Counted from the stretch's first letter, positions 7,074 through 14,858 are shown. The stretch is 30,588 nucleotides of DNA from Verrucomicrobia bacterium UBA740 (GCA_002298665.1 DBKW01000008.1:650-31237); one strand, 5' to 3'. Made by a program: numbers and translations. The notes: generated by a model from the sequence alone, not told the origin.

Positions 7074-7796
7074 ATGGCATACAATGCAAATTTAGCCGCA
7101 GGCAAGTATAAAGCGCACGCACTGAACGCGGGCACCTACGAGACCAGCGGCGGGGCGCTCATGCTGGGCGTTGAGTGGGAACTCGAGACGCCGGAACACG
7201 ATACCATCAACTCGTATACGTGTTTCATCTCCAAAGCCGGAGTCGCCTGCGAAAAGCAAATCGCGGCCGTGCGCAAGTGGGCGCCCGGCTGGGACGGCGT
7301 TTCTCTCGACTGGTTTGGCGACCACGCAGGCGAGTTTTCCGCCATTGTGACGATCGAGCGGCGCGTCGACCCATACGACAACACCGAAAAGCCGCGCGTC
7401 GCGTTCATCGACCCCGTCGACGGCGGGGCGCACGGCGCGATCCCGACGGCAGACCAAAAGGCACTCGCAGACAAGTACGGGGCTCGCCTGCGTGCGCTCG
7501 CGGGCGCGACCCCCAAGCCGCGGACGGCGTCGCGGCCGCAGACGCAGGGCGCGAAGGCGTCGAAACCTCCGGCGGCGCAGGCGTCCAGCGGGGTGGAAAA
7601 GGCGAAACTCGCCGCGTGGAACGCGTTTCTCAAGACGGCCGCGGGCGACGAAGCCCGGCGCAACAAGGATTGGTTTAACCTCCTCGCTCGCGCGGTGCCG
7701 GGCAAAGCGCAAGAGGCGTTCACTGTGGCGGATTGGGACGCCGTGGGCGCGGCGGCAGGGGCTTCGGCCGTTGACGGCTTCGAACTCGCCCTCTAA
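7074..7796 (+). CDS. Probable ssDNA-binding protein
   Basis: A 240-aa protein, probably the single-strand-binding partner of the recombination module. Residues 1-125 are beta-rich and resemble the OB-like fold of phage DUF669-type proteins (MAYNANLAAGKYKAHAL, a GVEWELE strand, FSAIVTIERR). A Pro/Ala/Lys-rich linker (about 140-180) follows. The C-terminal domain (about 180-240) has Trp and acidic residues, and its last residues (VDGFELAL) form an acidic/hydrophobic tail like SSB tips. It follows the ATPase by 32 bp with a cagaaagga leader also seen before other genes of the element. The identification rests on position and general features, not a strict motif. Confidence 0.6.
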   Translation: MAYNANLAAGKYKAHALNAGTYETSGGALMLGVEWELETPEHDTINSYTCFISKAGVACEKQIAAVRKWAPGWDGVSLDWFGDHAGEFSAIVTIERRVDPYDNTEKPRVAFIDPVDGGAHGAIPTADQKALADKYGARLRALAGATPKPRTASRPQTQGAKASKPPAAQASSGVEKAKLAAWNAFLKTAAGDEARRNKDWFNLLARAVPGKAQEAFTVADWDAVGAAAGASAVDGFELAL

Positions 7797-7816
7797 TCCG
7801 ACGGCAACAACAACAC

Positions 7817-7848
7817 GGCGGCGGGGGAGACCTCCATCCCTCGCCGCC
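7817..7848 (+). other. GC-rich hairpin between the SSB-like and HTH genes
   Basis: ggcggcggggga (7817-7828) pairs with tccctcgccgcc (7837-7848) with one G-T mismatch and an 8-nt loop. There is no T-run. It could reduce read-through or protect the upstream transcript end. Confidence 0.5.
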
Positions 7849-7869
7849 ATTAACGGGAGATCAGAAAAA

Positions 7870-8262
7870 ATGACTAGCGAACAGTTTATATCAGCGTGCC
7901 TCAACGCCGCCCCCGGCGTCCGGGCTAAGATAGAAATGATTCTGAACGGCGATGACACCATCACCCAACAGCCGATTGGCGATGCGCGTACGTGCTCTCA
8001 GGCGGAAGCGTCGCGGCGCCTGCGGGTATCCCGGCCCACCGTCAACCGCTGGATGCGGGCGGGAATCTTGAAGTCCGTCAACATGGCGGGCGTGCCGCGT
8101 ATACTCTTGACTTCCATCGACGCCGTCGCTTGCGGGCGTGTTCCGGCGCAGGCGACGGACGGCGCGACGGACGGCCGTGAAAAGGAAATTGCCGCCCGGC
8201 GTGCAGAGGCGGGGCGCAAAGGCGCGGCGGCGCGGGCCGCGCGGATAAAGGGGGCAGTCTAA
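7870..8262 (+). CDS. Helix-turn-helix DNA-binding protein
   Basis: A 130-aa protein with a clear HTH at about residues 42-75 (CSQAEASRRLRVSRPTVNRW), like the MerR/excisionase-type helix_turn_helix family. The C-terminus is rich in Arg/Ala/Lys. A ribosome site (gggaga, 7855-7860) supports the ATG at 7870. It could be the element's excisionase, a transcriptional regulator or a replication initiator; no other regulator is evident in the element. It lies directly upstream of a small ORF and the RepA-like helicase, with a TAATG overlap to the small ORF. Which of the three roles it has cannot be told from the sequence. Confidence 0.75.
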   Translation: MTSEQFISACLNAAPGVRAKIEMILNGDDTITQQPIGDARTCSQAEASRRLRVSRPTVNRWMRAGILKSVNMAGVPRILLTSIDAVACGRVPAQATDGATDGREKEIAARRAEAGRKGAAARAARIKGAV

Positions 8263-8375
8263 TGCGGGAAGAGATCACCAGGAACACACGCGGCGCGAGC
8301 GCGTCGGGCGTCTCCACGGCCGTGGGCGACTACGTCGGGGGAGGTGTGCACATGCAGGAGGTGAATAATGGATGA
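8262..8375 (+). CDS. Small coupled ORF (37 aa)
   Basis: The ATG overlaps the stop of the HTH gene (TAATG), with aaggggg upstream. The frame runs 37 codons and ends 8 bp inside the helicase gene, past the helicase ribosome site (aggagg, 8356-8361). The product is hydrophilic and unrecognised. The overlap at both ends is typical of translationally coupled genes, but so short a frame could be chance. Confidence 0.4.
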   Translation: MREEITRNTRGASASGVSTAVGDYVGGGVHMQEVNNG

Positions 8376-9741
8376 AAACGCGATAGACACCACGGCAGAG
8401 AGCCCTTTGGGCGACAGCGTGACAAGGGTGGATGCCACCCCCGACGCGGAAGCGTGGGTTTCACCCTTTGGAGAGAAAGATTTTATGGAACTCAGTCGCG
8501 ACCTCAACATGGAAGATATTCTGATAGAGGGAGAGTGGGGGACGCGTGGATCCATCTCCATGATTGTCGGCATGACGGGGACAGGGAAGTCCATCCTAGC
8601 GGCGCAGTTAGCCGCTTGCTGGGCTAAAGGCATGGAATGTTGCGGGCTGAAACCCACGCGCCCTCTAAGAATATGGATGTTTCCCTTTGAAGACAAAGAA
8701 CACCGCGTAGCAAGAGACCGCGATGATATTTTCAAGTATCTCTCAGGGGTGGATTTTAGCAAGTTGAAAGGTAAAATCACGGTTATGGACTCCTATTGGA
8801 AGGTAGGCGCAACGTTCCTTAAGGCTCTGAACGAACGGCTGGAGAAAGCAAAGGAATGGGGGGAACTGCCGGATGTTGTCATACTCAACCCGCTCGACTG
8901 TTGTTATGGAGGGGAAGAAATGAATAGCAACGGCGAAATGAACGCCTTTCTCAAGGGGAAGGCCGGCAAAAACGGCTTGCCGGATACGGAAGGGTTGTTG
9001 GCGATTCTCTGCCGGTACAATGTATGGGGCTTGATTTTCGCACATACGAACAAGCCACCTACGAGGGAACTTTCGAGCTGGCTGAGCGACTCCTCCGGGA
9101 TGAGATATAAGATGAGCGGCGCGGGCGCACAAGCCAATGCGTCTCGTGCTACCATGGTGTTTCTGCCTTGCCCAAATAACGATAAAATATATGCCTTCTT
9201 TGCGGCAAAGGGCGGTGATGATTTGGGGTGGACGGACGAAAACGGGGAACACACGACAAAGGCGTTCTATAAGTACGGGGGAAATGGGCTACATTACTGG
9301 CAACCTGTGCCAAAAGACGAGTGGAGAGACCTCTCGGACCCCCTTGCCGCGAAAGCCACCCGGGGAAGCACGCGCAGTAAGCCCTCCGTCGACCCGTACA
9401 TAATGAAAGTCGTTCAAGACTTCGAAGAGCGTGCCGCCCGGGGTGACTACAAGGGGATGCCGGAGGGCGTGCTCAAAGACGGCGACTACAAGGGGGTGCC
9501 GAAGGGCATGTTAGAAGATGAGGTGAAGAGAGAATACGAACGCCTTAATCCCGGCGTCAAGATTAACATCAAGGAAACTGTGAGACCCGCGATAAAAAAA
9601 CTCGTTGTGGATTACAGGAAACTCATCCAAACCGACGGCACGGGGGAAAAGGACGGCAGAAAATATATCGGCACGCCGGAGAATATGAAGTGGTGGACGG
9701 ATAAACATCCGTCGGGCCCTACGGAAGGCGGCATAGAATGA
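8368..9741 (+). CDS. RepA-like replicative helicase (RecA-fold ATPase)
   Basis: A 457-aa ATPase of the RepA/AAA_25 group, the hexameric helicase type of RSF1010 RepA and many phages and islands. Walker A is GMTGTGKS (68-75); Walker B is in PDVVILNPLD (about 168-177); LIFAHTNKP is the sensor strand. The C-terminal 110 residues hold a 12-13-residue tandem repeat (GDYKGMPEGVLKD and a second copy, about 358-385), then a helical region that may bind DNA. The strong ribosome site aggagg fixes the start. The gene ends just before an iteron/palindrome region and precedes a primase, so helicase, origin and primase form a replication module. It probably unwinds the element's origin. Confidence 0.85.
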   Translation: MDENAIDTTAESPLGDSVTRVDATPDAEAWVSPFGEKDFMELSRDLNMEDILIEGEWGTRGSISMIVGMTGTGKSILAAQLAACWAKGMECCGLKPTRPLRIWMFPFEDKEHRVARDRDDIFKYLSGVDFSKLKGKITVMDSYWKVGATFLKALNERLEKAKEWGELPDVVILNPLDCCYGGEEMNSNGEMNAFLKGKAGKNGLPDTEGLLAILCRYNVWGLIFAHTNKPPTRELSSWLSDSSGMRYKMSGAGAQANASRATMVFLPCPNNDKIYAFFAAKGGDDLGWTDENGEHTTKAFYKYGGNGLHYWQPVPKDEWRDLSDPLAAKATRGSTRSKPSVDPYIMKVVQDFEERAARGDYKGMPEGVLKDGDYKGVPKGMLEDEVKREYERLNPGVKINIKETVRPAIKKLVVDYRKLIQTDGTGEKDGRKYIGTPENMKWWTDKHPSGPTEGGIE

Positions 9742-9762
9742 CACTAGGCGAGGCGACCGCGG

Positions 9763-9900
9763 GGCTGAGGTTAGGTTAGGTTTGGTTGGGTATCCCCCTT
9801 AAGGGGGATATACCCAAACCAAACCTAACCTAACCTAACCCAGCCTGTTAGGTTCGGAGGTTTGGTGGGATAATAGGCTAATCGCCAAACCTCCAAACCT
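9763..9900. other. Candidate replication origin: large palindrome plus iterons
   Basis: A near-perfect palindrome spans 9763-9845 (ggctg to cagcc), centred on ccctt/aaggg at 9800/9801, with small bulges. A second hairpin pairs ggaggtttggtg (9856-9867) with cgccaaacctcc (9883-9894). The octamer aggtttgg occurs five times: + strand at 9778 and 9858, inverted at 9819, 9885 and 9893. There are also ggtta/taacc tandem units. The region lies in the 240-bp gap between the RepA-like helicase and the next gene. Iterons beside rep genes are the classic layout of theta or RSF1010-like origins. The repeats are seen; the origin role is inferred. Confidence 0.65.
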
Positions 9901-9980
9901 AGACTGCCAAGTTTGGATTACGGCACTGAAAATGCATTCGACCAGGAAACTAAAATGAAAAACAGAAAGGAAAAACAAAG

Positions 9981-10265
9981 ATGAAAAGAATCCAGCGGAT
10001 TAAACCCTCGGGCGATTCGCCCATGGATCGTTGGTACCGGCTCGTTCGCACGCTCGCCGCGAACCTCGCCCAACGGCAAAAGACAAGCCCAAGATGCTCC
10101 AAATGTTTCTCGCTCCGATTCAATCCGAAATATAAAGAACGCGTTCCGCATTTCGGTTGCGGCGGATGCGCTGAAGTCGAAATAGTACAGACCGCATTCC
10201 GGGATTACTTCGAGAAAGAGCGGCGCAGGCTGGGCGAGGATGGTGCGGCGCCCGACGGCCAATGA
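9981..10265 (+). CDS. Small zinc-ribbon protein
   Basis: A 94-aa basic protein with two CxxC pairs (Cys39/Cys42, CSKC; Cys60/Cys63, CGGC), which suggests a zinc ribbon. I do not recognise the family. The gene follows the origin-like region and overlaps the primase start by 4 bp (ATGA), so the two are probably made together. A DNA-binding accessory role in replication is plausible. The upstream acagaaagga leader is like those of other genes in the element. Confidence 0.7.
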   Translation: MKRIQRIKPSGDSPMDRWYRLVRTLAANLAQRQKTSPRCSKCFSLRFNPKYKERVPHFGCGGCAEVEIVQTAFRDYFEKERRRLGEDGAAPDGQ

Positions 10266-11446
10266 CAGGCAAGGAGGCGAACGGAACCATGGCCACGACA
10301 GAACTTTACCAAACAGCCCTCGCGGAATTTGCCCAGCACGGACGGCGATACGCCGCCCTCCCCATGCTCACAGCATACGGGAAGGCGGCGGGGCTGACCG
10401 CGGATGAGATTATCGCCGATGCTCACGGCGTCGGGGTTTTCGGCCGCGATGCTGACATTCGCCGCCTCTTCGACGGCTCCACGGCAACCCCGCGCGGCGC
10501 GGGCCGTCCGGCTTCCCTCCGGCGATTCACGCGCCTGCCTCCGGCCAAGCCCAAGCCCGACTATAAGCCCGATCCCGATTTTGTGCGCTATCTAATTGCG
10601 TGGGGCAAGGAGGCAGGTACGGCCGAAGCTCTGATGGACGTCTCCCCCGTCAAGGTTGCTGGACTTCATGGGCTGGACGCCGCACGCGCCCTTTTGGACG
10701 CCATGTTCAAGCCTAGCGACCTCGTTCTTGTGGGCACGGCTACACGGGGATTTTCAGAACGCAATCTCCGTCCGGCACGCGACTGGCTCACAGACCCGAC
10801 CCTCACGGGCTGGGAGCAGGTAAAGATAAACCCGTTCACGGGGAAGGATGCCCCGGGCGGCGCGAGGGGCAAGACCCGGATCGGGCGGAAGTGTCTAAGT
10901 CGTTATGCGCTGATGCTCATGGAGTTTGACGGCCTCTCATACGAAGACCAATACAAGTTTTGGAGCGGTTATATCTCGTGGGACAACGGCCTCGCGCCGC
11001 TCGTGGCGTTGGTGGACTCCGGCCGCAAGTCCATTCACGGGCTTATCCGCATTGGGGCGCGAGACGCCGCAGAATGGCAGGAGCGGTGCGAACAGGCGAA
11101 AGCCTTGTTCTGCTCAGACCCCGACCCGAAATGCCGCGTCGACATACAAGCCCTAGAGCCCGACAAAGCCGTCCGGCTCGCGGGGGCAAGGCGCGGGGAG
11201 ACGGGGCGCGACCAGCGGCTCCTTTATCTCGACCCGGACGCGGGGCTCCGTCAACGCGCCGCCGGCACCCCCGAACCGGCGCAAGACACCACGGCCAAAC
11301 AGACGCCCCCGCTAATCGACGCGAGAATGCCCCTAGAATGCACGGGCGCGAAAGACGGTAAACTATACGGGCGAGAGACGCAAAGCGATTCTAGGGGCAT
11401 TCTGACGCCAATGGCGGGGTTTCCCGGAGGGAGGGCACGCCAATGA
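10262..11446 (+). CDS. Primase of the archaeo-eukaryotic (AEP) type
   Basis: A 394-aa protein whose middle carries AEP primase signatures: an acidic motif LMEFDG (Glu221, Asp223), the SxH motif in DSGRKSIHGLI (Ser257, His259), and a later acidic motif CRVDIQALEPDK with Asp294. The string PDKAVRLAGARR and then RDQRLLYL matches phage and island primases of the VapE/D5-associated group. The N-terminal 100 residues may be a DNA- or helicase-binding part. It would prime replication with the RepA-like helicase upstream. The last 45 or so residues look unconstrained and are encoded by DNA with a perfect 16-bp inverted repeat. Overlaps of 4 bp with both neighbours show tight coupling. Confidence 0.75.
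   Translation: MTGKEANGTMATTELYQTALAEFAQHGRRYAALPMLTAYGKAAGLTADEIIADAHGVGVFGRDADIRRLFDGSTATPRGAGRPASLRRFTRLPPAKPKPDYKPDPDFVRYLIAWGKEAGTAEALMDVSPVKVAGLHGLDAARALLDAMFKPSDLVLVGTATRGFSERNLRPARDWLTDPTLTGWEQVKINPFTGKDAPGGARGKTRIGRKCLSRYALMLMEFDGLSYEDQYKFWSGYISWDNGLAPLVALVDSGRKSIHGLIRIGARDAAEWQERCEQAKALFCSDPDPKCRVDIQALEPDKAVRLAGARRGETGRDQRLLYLDPDAGLRQRAAGTPEPAQDTTAKQTPPLIDARMPLECTGAKDGKLYGRETQSDSRGILTPMAGFPGGRARQ
11324..11403. repeat. Perfect 16-bp inverted repeat in the 3' end of the primase gene
   Basis: agaatgcccctagaat (11324-11339) and its exact reverse complement attctaggggcattct (11388-11403) flank 48 bp. Perfect arms of this length inside a coding region are unlikely by chance. They could bind a dimeric regulator or recombinase, or form an mRNA stem before the nuclease and terminase genes. 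Related ctag-centred strings occur in the tail at 14140, 14293 and 14408. Confidence 0.75.
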
Positions 11447-12114
11447 ACAGACTGCAGAGCAAAAAACCCCCGATGCCTCCGGCACCTCCGGCACCCCCGA
11501 CGCCTCCGGCGGCAGGCTACACCATCATCATAGACACGCGCGAGCAGACACCGCTAACATTCGCCTCCAGCATTCCGACCGTGCGCCGCGGGCTTGCTAC
11601 GGGGGATTACTCAATCCTCGGATATGAAGACCTGTTTACCGTCGAGCGCAAGTCACTCGCTGACCTAGTCCACACGCTGATCCACGAACGCGAGCGCTTC
11701 ATTCGGGAACTCCGGCGCATGCAGTCGATTCCTTTCCGGCGCGTCCTTTGCACGGCAGACATGGCCGCCGTTCGACGCGGCAATTACAAGCACTCGCGGG
11801 CGAACCCCAAGTCTGTTATCGCAATGATAGCCACCTTTGAAGTTAGGTACGGCGTGCCGTTTGTTTTTGCCGGCTCGACCGATGAGGCCGCGCGGCGCGT
11901 CGCTGACTGGGCGCACTACTTCACGCGCGAGCAACGACTTGCGGCCGCGGCGGCGTCGCAGACGGCTCCGACCCCCGGCAATGCGACAAACCAGCCCCCC
12001 CCCCTATCAAGGTACTGTGAAGACCCCAAACCCTCCTTCACCCCACCGGCGGCAGTGCGGAATTTGAGACGATTCCCCCTATTGCAACAGAAGCCACAAA
12101 AGAAAGAAGTCTAA
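11443..12114 (+). CDS. ERCC4-type nuclease
   Basis: A 223-aa protein with an ERCC4/XPF nuclease domain at about residues 26-165. Visible motifs are DTREQTP (from Asp31), LATGDYSI (Asp55) and VERKSLADL (Glu68, Arg69, Lys70), the ERK core of the catalytic site. The family cuts branched DNA such as flaps and forks. In phages such genes lie beside replication genes. Here it could resolve replication or recombination intermediates or prepare DNA for packaging. A Pro-rich N-terminus and a variable C-terminus lie outside the domain. The ATG overlaps the primase stop by 4 bp, and its stop precedes the terminase ATG by one base. Confidence 0.88.
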   Translation: MNRLQSKKPPMPPAPPAPPTPPAAGYTIIIDTREQTPLTFASSIPTVRRGLATGDYSILGYEDLFTVERKSLADLVHTLIHERERFIRELRRMQSIPFRRVLCTADMAAVRRGNYKHSRANPKSVIAMIATFEVRYGVPFVFAGSTDEAARRVADWAHYFTREQRLAAAAASQTAPTPGNATNQPPPLSRYCEDPKPSFTPPAAVRNLRRFPLLQQKPQKKEV

Positions 12115-12115
12115 C

Positions 12116-14107
12116 ATGGCTAGAACCAAACTTCAAGACCGCGAACGCAAAGCCAAAATGCACGCGGATGCAAACGACATTGGGCGGCTCCCCAAAGTCA
12201 AAGACCCCGCGCGGCGCGAACGGTGCCGGAATTCGCTCGCGCTCTTCCTGCGCACCTACTGCATGGGGCCGGGCGGCTTTTTGAGAACGGAGCCTTCGGA
12301 GCGCATGGGCGAGATTATCGACCATCTGCAGGCCGTTGTCCAGTCCGGCGGGCGCACGCACATCCGCATGGCGCGGGCGCACGGCAAATCCAGTTTCATC
12401 AAGGGCGCGTGCGTGTTCGCCTTGGCGTATGGCTACCGGCACTTCGTTGTAGCAGTCGCGGCGCGGCATTCGGACGCGAGTGCGATCATAGATGATATTT
12501 ACACGCTACTGGAAGACAGCGACTTATTCGCCGCCGATTTTCCGGAAATTGCCGTCCCCATCCGCAAGTTGGGCGGGATTATGCAACGGGCGCAGAATCA
12601 GACCTACAAGGGGAAGCGTACGAAGATAGGCAAGAACGCCGGCAGAATCGTTCTTCCGACGATAGACGGCTCAGATTCGTCGGGTGCCGTCCTTGTCGCT
12701 CGCGGCTTCAAGGGGGCGACGCGCGGACTTGTGCGGGGCAGTATGCGGCCCGACCTCGTTTTACTGGATGACCTGCAGGATGATAAAGCCGCGCATAATC
12801 CGCAGTCCGTTCAAGAGTATGACGAACTCATAGAAAAGGGTTTCATGGGACTTGGGGGGCACCAAAAACAAATCGCCGCGTTCATGACGTCAACGCCAAT
12901 CGCGCCCGATGACCTTTCTGAACTCTATGCGACAAAGCCCAGTTGGAAGACCTTCACCTTTCCGATGCTTCTCTCGGAGCCGGATTGCTGGGGGATGCCG
13001 GGCGACCTGTGGCAACAGTATTTCAAAATCAAGCAAGATGCAATCCACAACAGCGAGAGCGAGCATGCGGCCGCCAATGCCTTCTACGCTGAACATCGCG
13101 CCGAAATGGACGCGGGCGCGGAAGTGCTGAACCCGGCTTTCTACGACCGCGAGACGGAACTTAGCGGCATTCAGCACGCTATGAACTTGCGATTCGCGAA
13201 CGGCGAAGACGCCTTTGCGGCGGAATATCAGATGCGGCCCGTTCGTCAACATGATGTTTTGCAGATTAATGCGCCGATCATCCTCTCGCGCGTGAACAAT
13301 GGGACGCAACCGTTCTATGTTCCGCCGGACACAATCTTCACGGCGTGTGCGACCGACCTCAATCCGTCCTACGGCTTTACCACGGCCGTGGTGGCGTTCG
13401 ACAAGAATCAGAGCGGCTTTGTCACGTATTACGAGGTTTTTGCGGGCGCACCCCTCCCAATCCATGAGGACATCCCGGAGCGCCTGCGGGCGCAGTTGCT
13501 GACGCAAGCCCTCATCAATCACGGCCGCGAGATCGTCGGGTGGTGTCGAGGGCACGGAATTGCTATCAACCGTTGGGGTGTCGACGCGGGCGGCAAACAG
13601 TGGGACGCCGTGTGCAACTTTGCGAAGATCTCGCGGGCGCACTGCGGATGCAACTGTCTGCCCATGGTTGGACGCGCCGGGCGGGCGTGGAACCCGCGCG
13701 TCAAGTCCCGCGTCACGGACGAACGGAACGGCACCGTCCTTTGCGCAGACACGGCGCAAGGCTGGCGGTGGCTGGTGTTCAATGCCGATTATTGGCGAGA
13801 GACGGCTCAGCGGGCGTGGCTGGGCGAGGTGGGGACGCCGGGCGGCTTGTCGCTGTTTGACGGCAACGGCACGCGCCACGGCGAATTTGCCGCGCAGATC
13901 GCCGCCGAACAACTGGATTACAAGATTACCCTGCAAGACGGCCGCACGGAGTACCGCTGGAAGACAATCGGACGCAAGCATGACTATGGCGACGCCATCA
14001 CGATGTGTTTTGCGCTCGCGGGCTCCTTCGGCATTTCGTCGGGCGGCTACACCCCGGTACATACGAAGGTTGTGCGTCGACGGCGGCGCGGCTATCGGCT
14101 TGTTTAG
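12116..14107 (+). CDS. Phage terminase large subunit
   Basis: A 663-aa two-domain DNA-packaging motor. The ATPase domain has a Walker A-like MARAHGKSS (Lys91) and Walker B LVLLDDLQDD (Asp218, Asp219), then a TSTP coupling motif. The RNase H-like nuclease domain has its three acidic sites: Asp414 (ATDLNPSYG), Asp490 (GVDAGG) and Asp623/Asp626 (HDYGDAI). All catalytic residues appear intact. It normally cuts concatemers and pumps DNA through a portal into a prohead. No small terminase, portal or capsid gene is present in the element, which is unusual. If used, it must work on a helper's proheads. It is the last gene of the operon; a very basic C-terminus (VVRRRRRGYRLV) ends it. Confidence 0.85.
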   Translation: MARTKLQDRERKAKMHADANDIGRLPKVKDPARRERCRNSLALFLRTYCMGPGGFLRTEPSERMGEIIDHLQAVVQSGGRTHIRMARAHGKSSFIKGACVFALAYGYRHFVVAVAARHSDASAIIDDIYTLLEDSDLFAADFPEIAVPIRKLGGIMQRAQNQTYKGKRTKIGKNAGRIVLPTIDGSDSSGAVLVARGFKGATRGLVRGSMRPDLVLLDDLQDDKAAHNPQSVQEYDELIEKGFMGLGGHQKQIAAFMTSTPIAPDDLSELYATKPSWKTFTFPMLLSEPDCWGMPGDLWQQYFKIKQDAIHNSESEHAAANAFYAEHRAEMDAGAEVLNPAFYDRETELSGIQHAMNLRFANGEDAFAAEYQMRPVRQHDVLQINAPIILSRVNNGTQPFYVPPDTIFTACATDLNPSYGFTTAVVAFDKNQSGFVTYYEVFAGAPLPIHEDIPERLRAQLLTQALINHGREIVGWCRGHGIAINRWGVDAGGKQWDAVCNFAKISRAHCGCNCLPMVGRAGRAWNPRVKSRVTDERNGTVLCADTAQGWRWLVFNADYWRETAQRAWLGEVGTPGGLSLFDGNGTRHGEFAAQIAAEQLDYKITLQDGRTEYRWKTIGRKHDYGDAITMCFALAGSFGISSGGYTPVHTKVVRRRRRGYRLV

Positions 14108-14700
14108 TGGCCGCAAAAAACACCCCGGCAGACCCCTAGACGCGCCGGGGACGCCGCACGCGCCACGCGAGCCCCTGCCGAAGGCGTGCCGTCGCTCACG
14201 GCGACCGTTCCGACCTCGGACGAATGCGCACCCCTCCGAGGCGGAAGCCTCCTGCACGATGCGCGGGCAGTCGTTCCGGGCCTCTCCGACGCTCCTAGGG
14301 CCGAAAAAAATAACAAACATAAACAATACTTTGCAACAGGAACAACGGCTTGGTACTGCGTCAATACGGGAAGAGCGTGCGACCTCATCCCCTAAACGCG
14401 CCGGGATGCCTCTAGGCGCGACAGGCGGCGCCGGAGTGCACCGCAAGCCTCCAACAGCCGCACACCCTCTCCGGGGACAGGAGCCTCAGCCGGATGCGTG
14501 CCGCTCATCCCGACGACCATCCACGGCAACCCCAATCCCGCACACGCGCGACGGCACCCCTCTGCGCACGCGGCGCGACCCCACCCCCATCCCGATCCGG
14601 CTGGACGCCGCAGGGGCGGGGAACTAGCCCCTTACCTCCAAAAAAATCCTCCATATCGGGAAAAAGATACTTTGGGCAAATTTAAGCCCGCATTCGCGCA
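14108..14700. other. GC-rich non-coding tail of the element
   Basis: About 590 bp follow the terminase with no supported gene. One + frame stays open to 14627 but has no start or ribosome site after the terminase and reads as low-complexity Pro/Arg/Ala. Several short stems are seen: cctcgga/tccgagg (about 14214 and 14245), gccgt/acggc (about 14190), cgcgcc/ggcgcg (about 14397 and 14415). Three ctag-centred sites (cccctagacgcg, ctcctagggcc, ctctaggcgcg) recur. An AT-rich island lies at 14303-14335. It could hold a packaging site, a regulatory RNA or expression signals; none is shown. Confidence 0.5.
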
Positions 14701-14705
14701 AAAAA

Positions 14706-14844
14706 GTGTGCCCCCATGTGTGCCCCCTTTTTGTGTTCAAAAAAAGAGCCAAAAACAGCCAAATGAGCCGTTTGGAAGGGAACGCGTTCCGAAGTGCTCA
14801 ACATGCGTCAGACCCTTGATTTTATTGGGTGAAACGCGTTTTTT
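14706..14844. repeat. Right attachment arm: candidate integrase arm-type sites
   Basis: A 27-bp sequence at 14706-14732 is identical to 1417-1443, and acgcgtttttt at 14834-14844 is identical to 1391-1401. A 12-bp palindrome, ggaacgcgttcc (14779-14790), gives a third aacgcgtt in the two arms. Direct repeats on both sides of the core mark the ends of the integrated element. Confidence 0.75.
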
Positions 14845-14858
14845 GTTCGCCGGAAAAA

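Noticed and set aside
12890..14446. A 518-codon minus-strand frame over the terminase
   Set aside because: Antisense to the terminase, whose catalytic motifs are intact; no ribosome site or domain.
13560..14627. A 355-codon + strand frame that continues 520 bp beyond the terminase
   Set aside because: The first half is a shadow of the terminase; the part beyond it has no start with a ribosome site and reads as low-complexity Pro/Arg/Ala.
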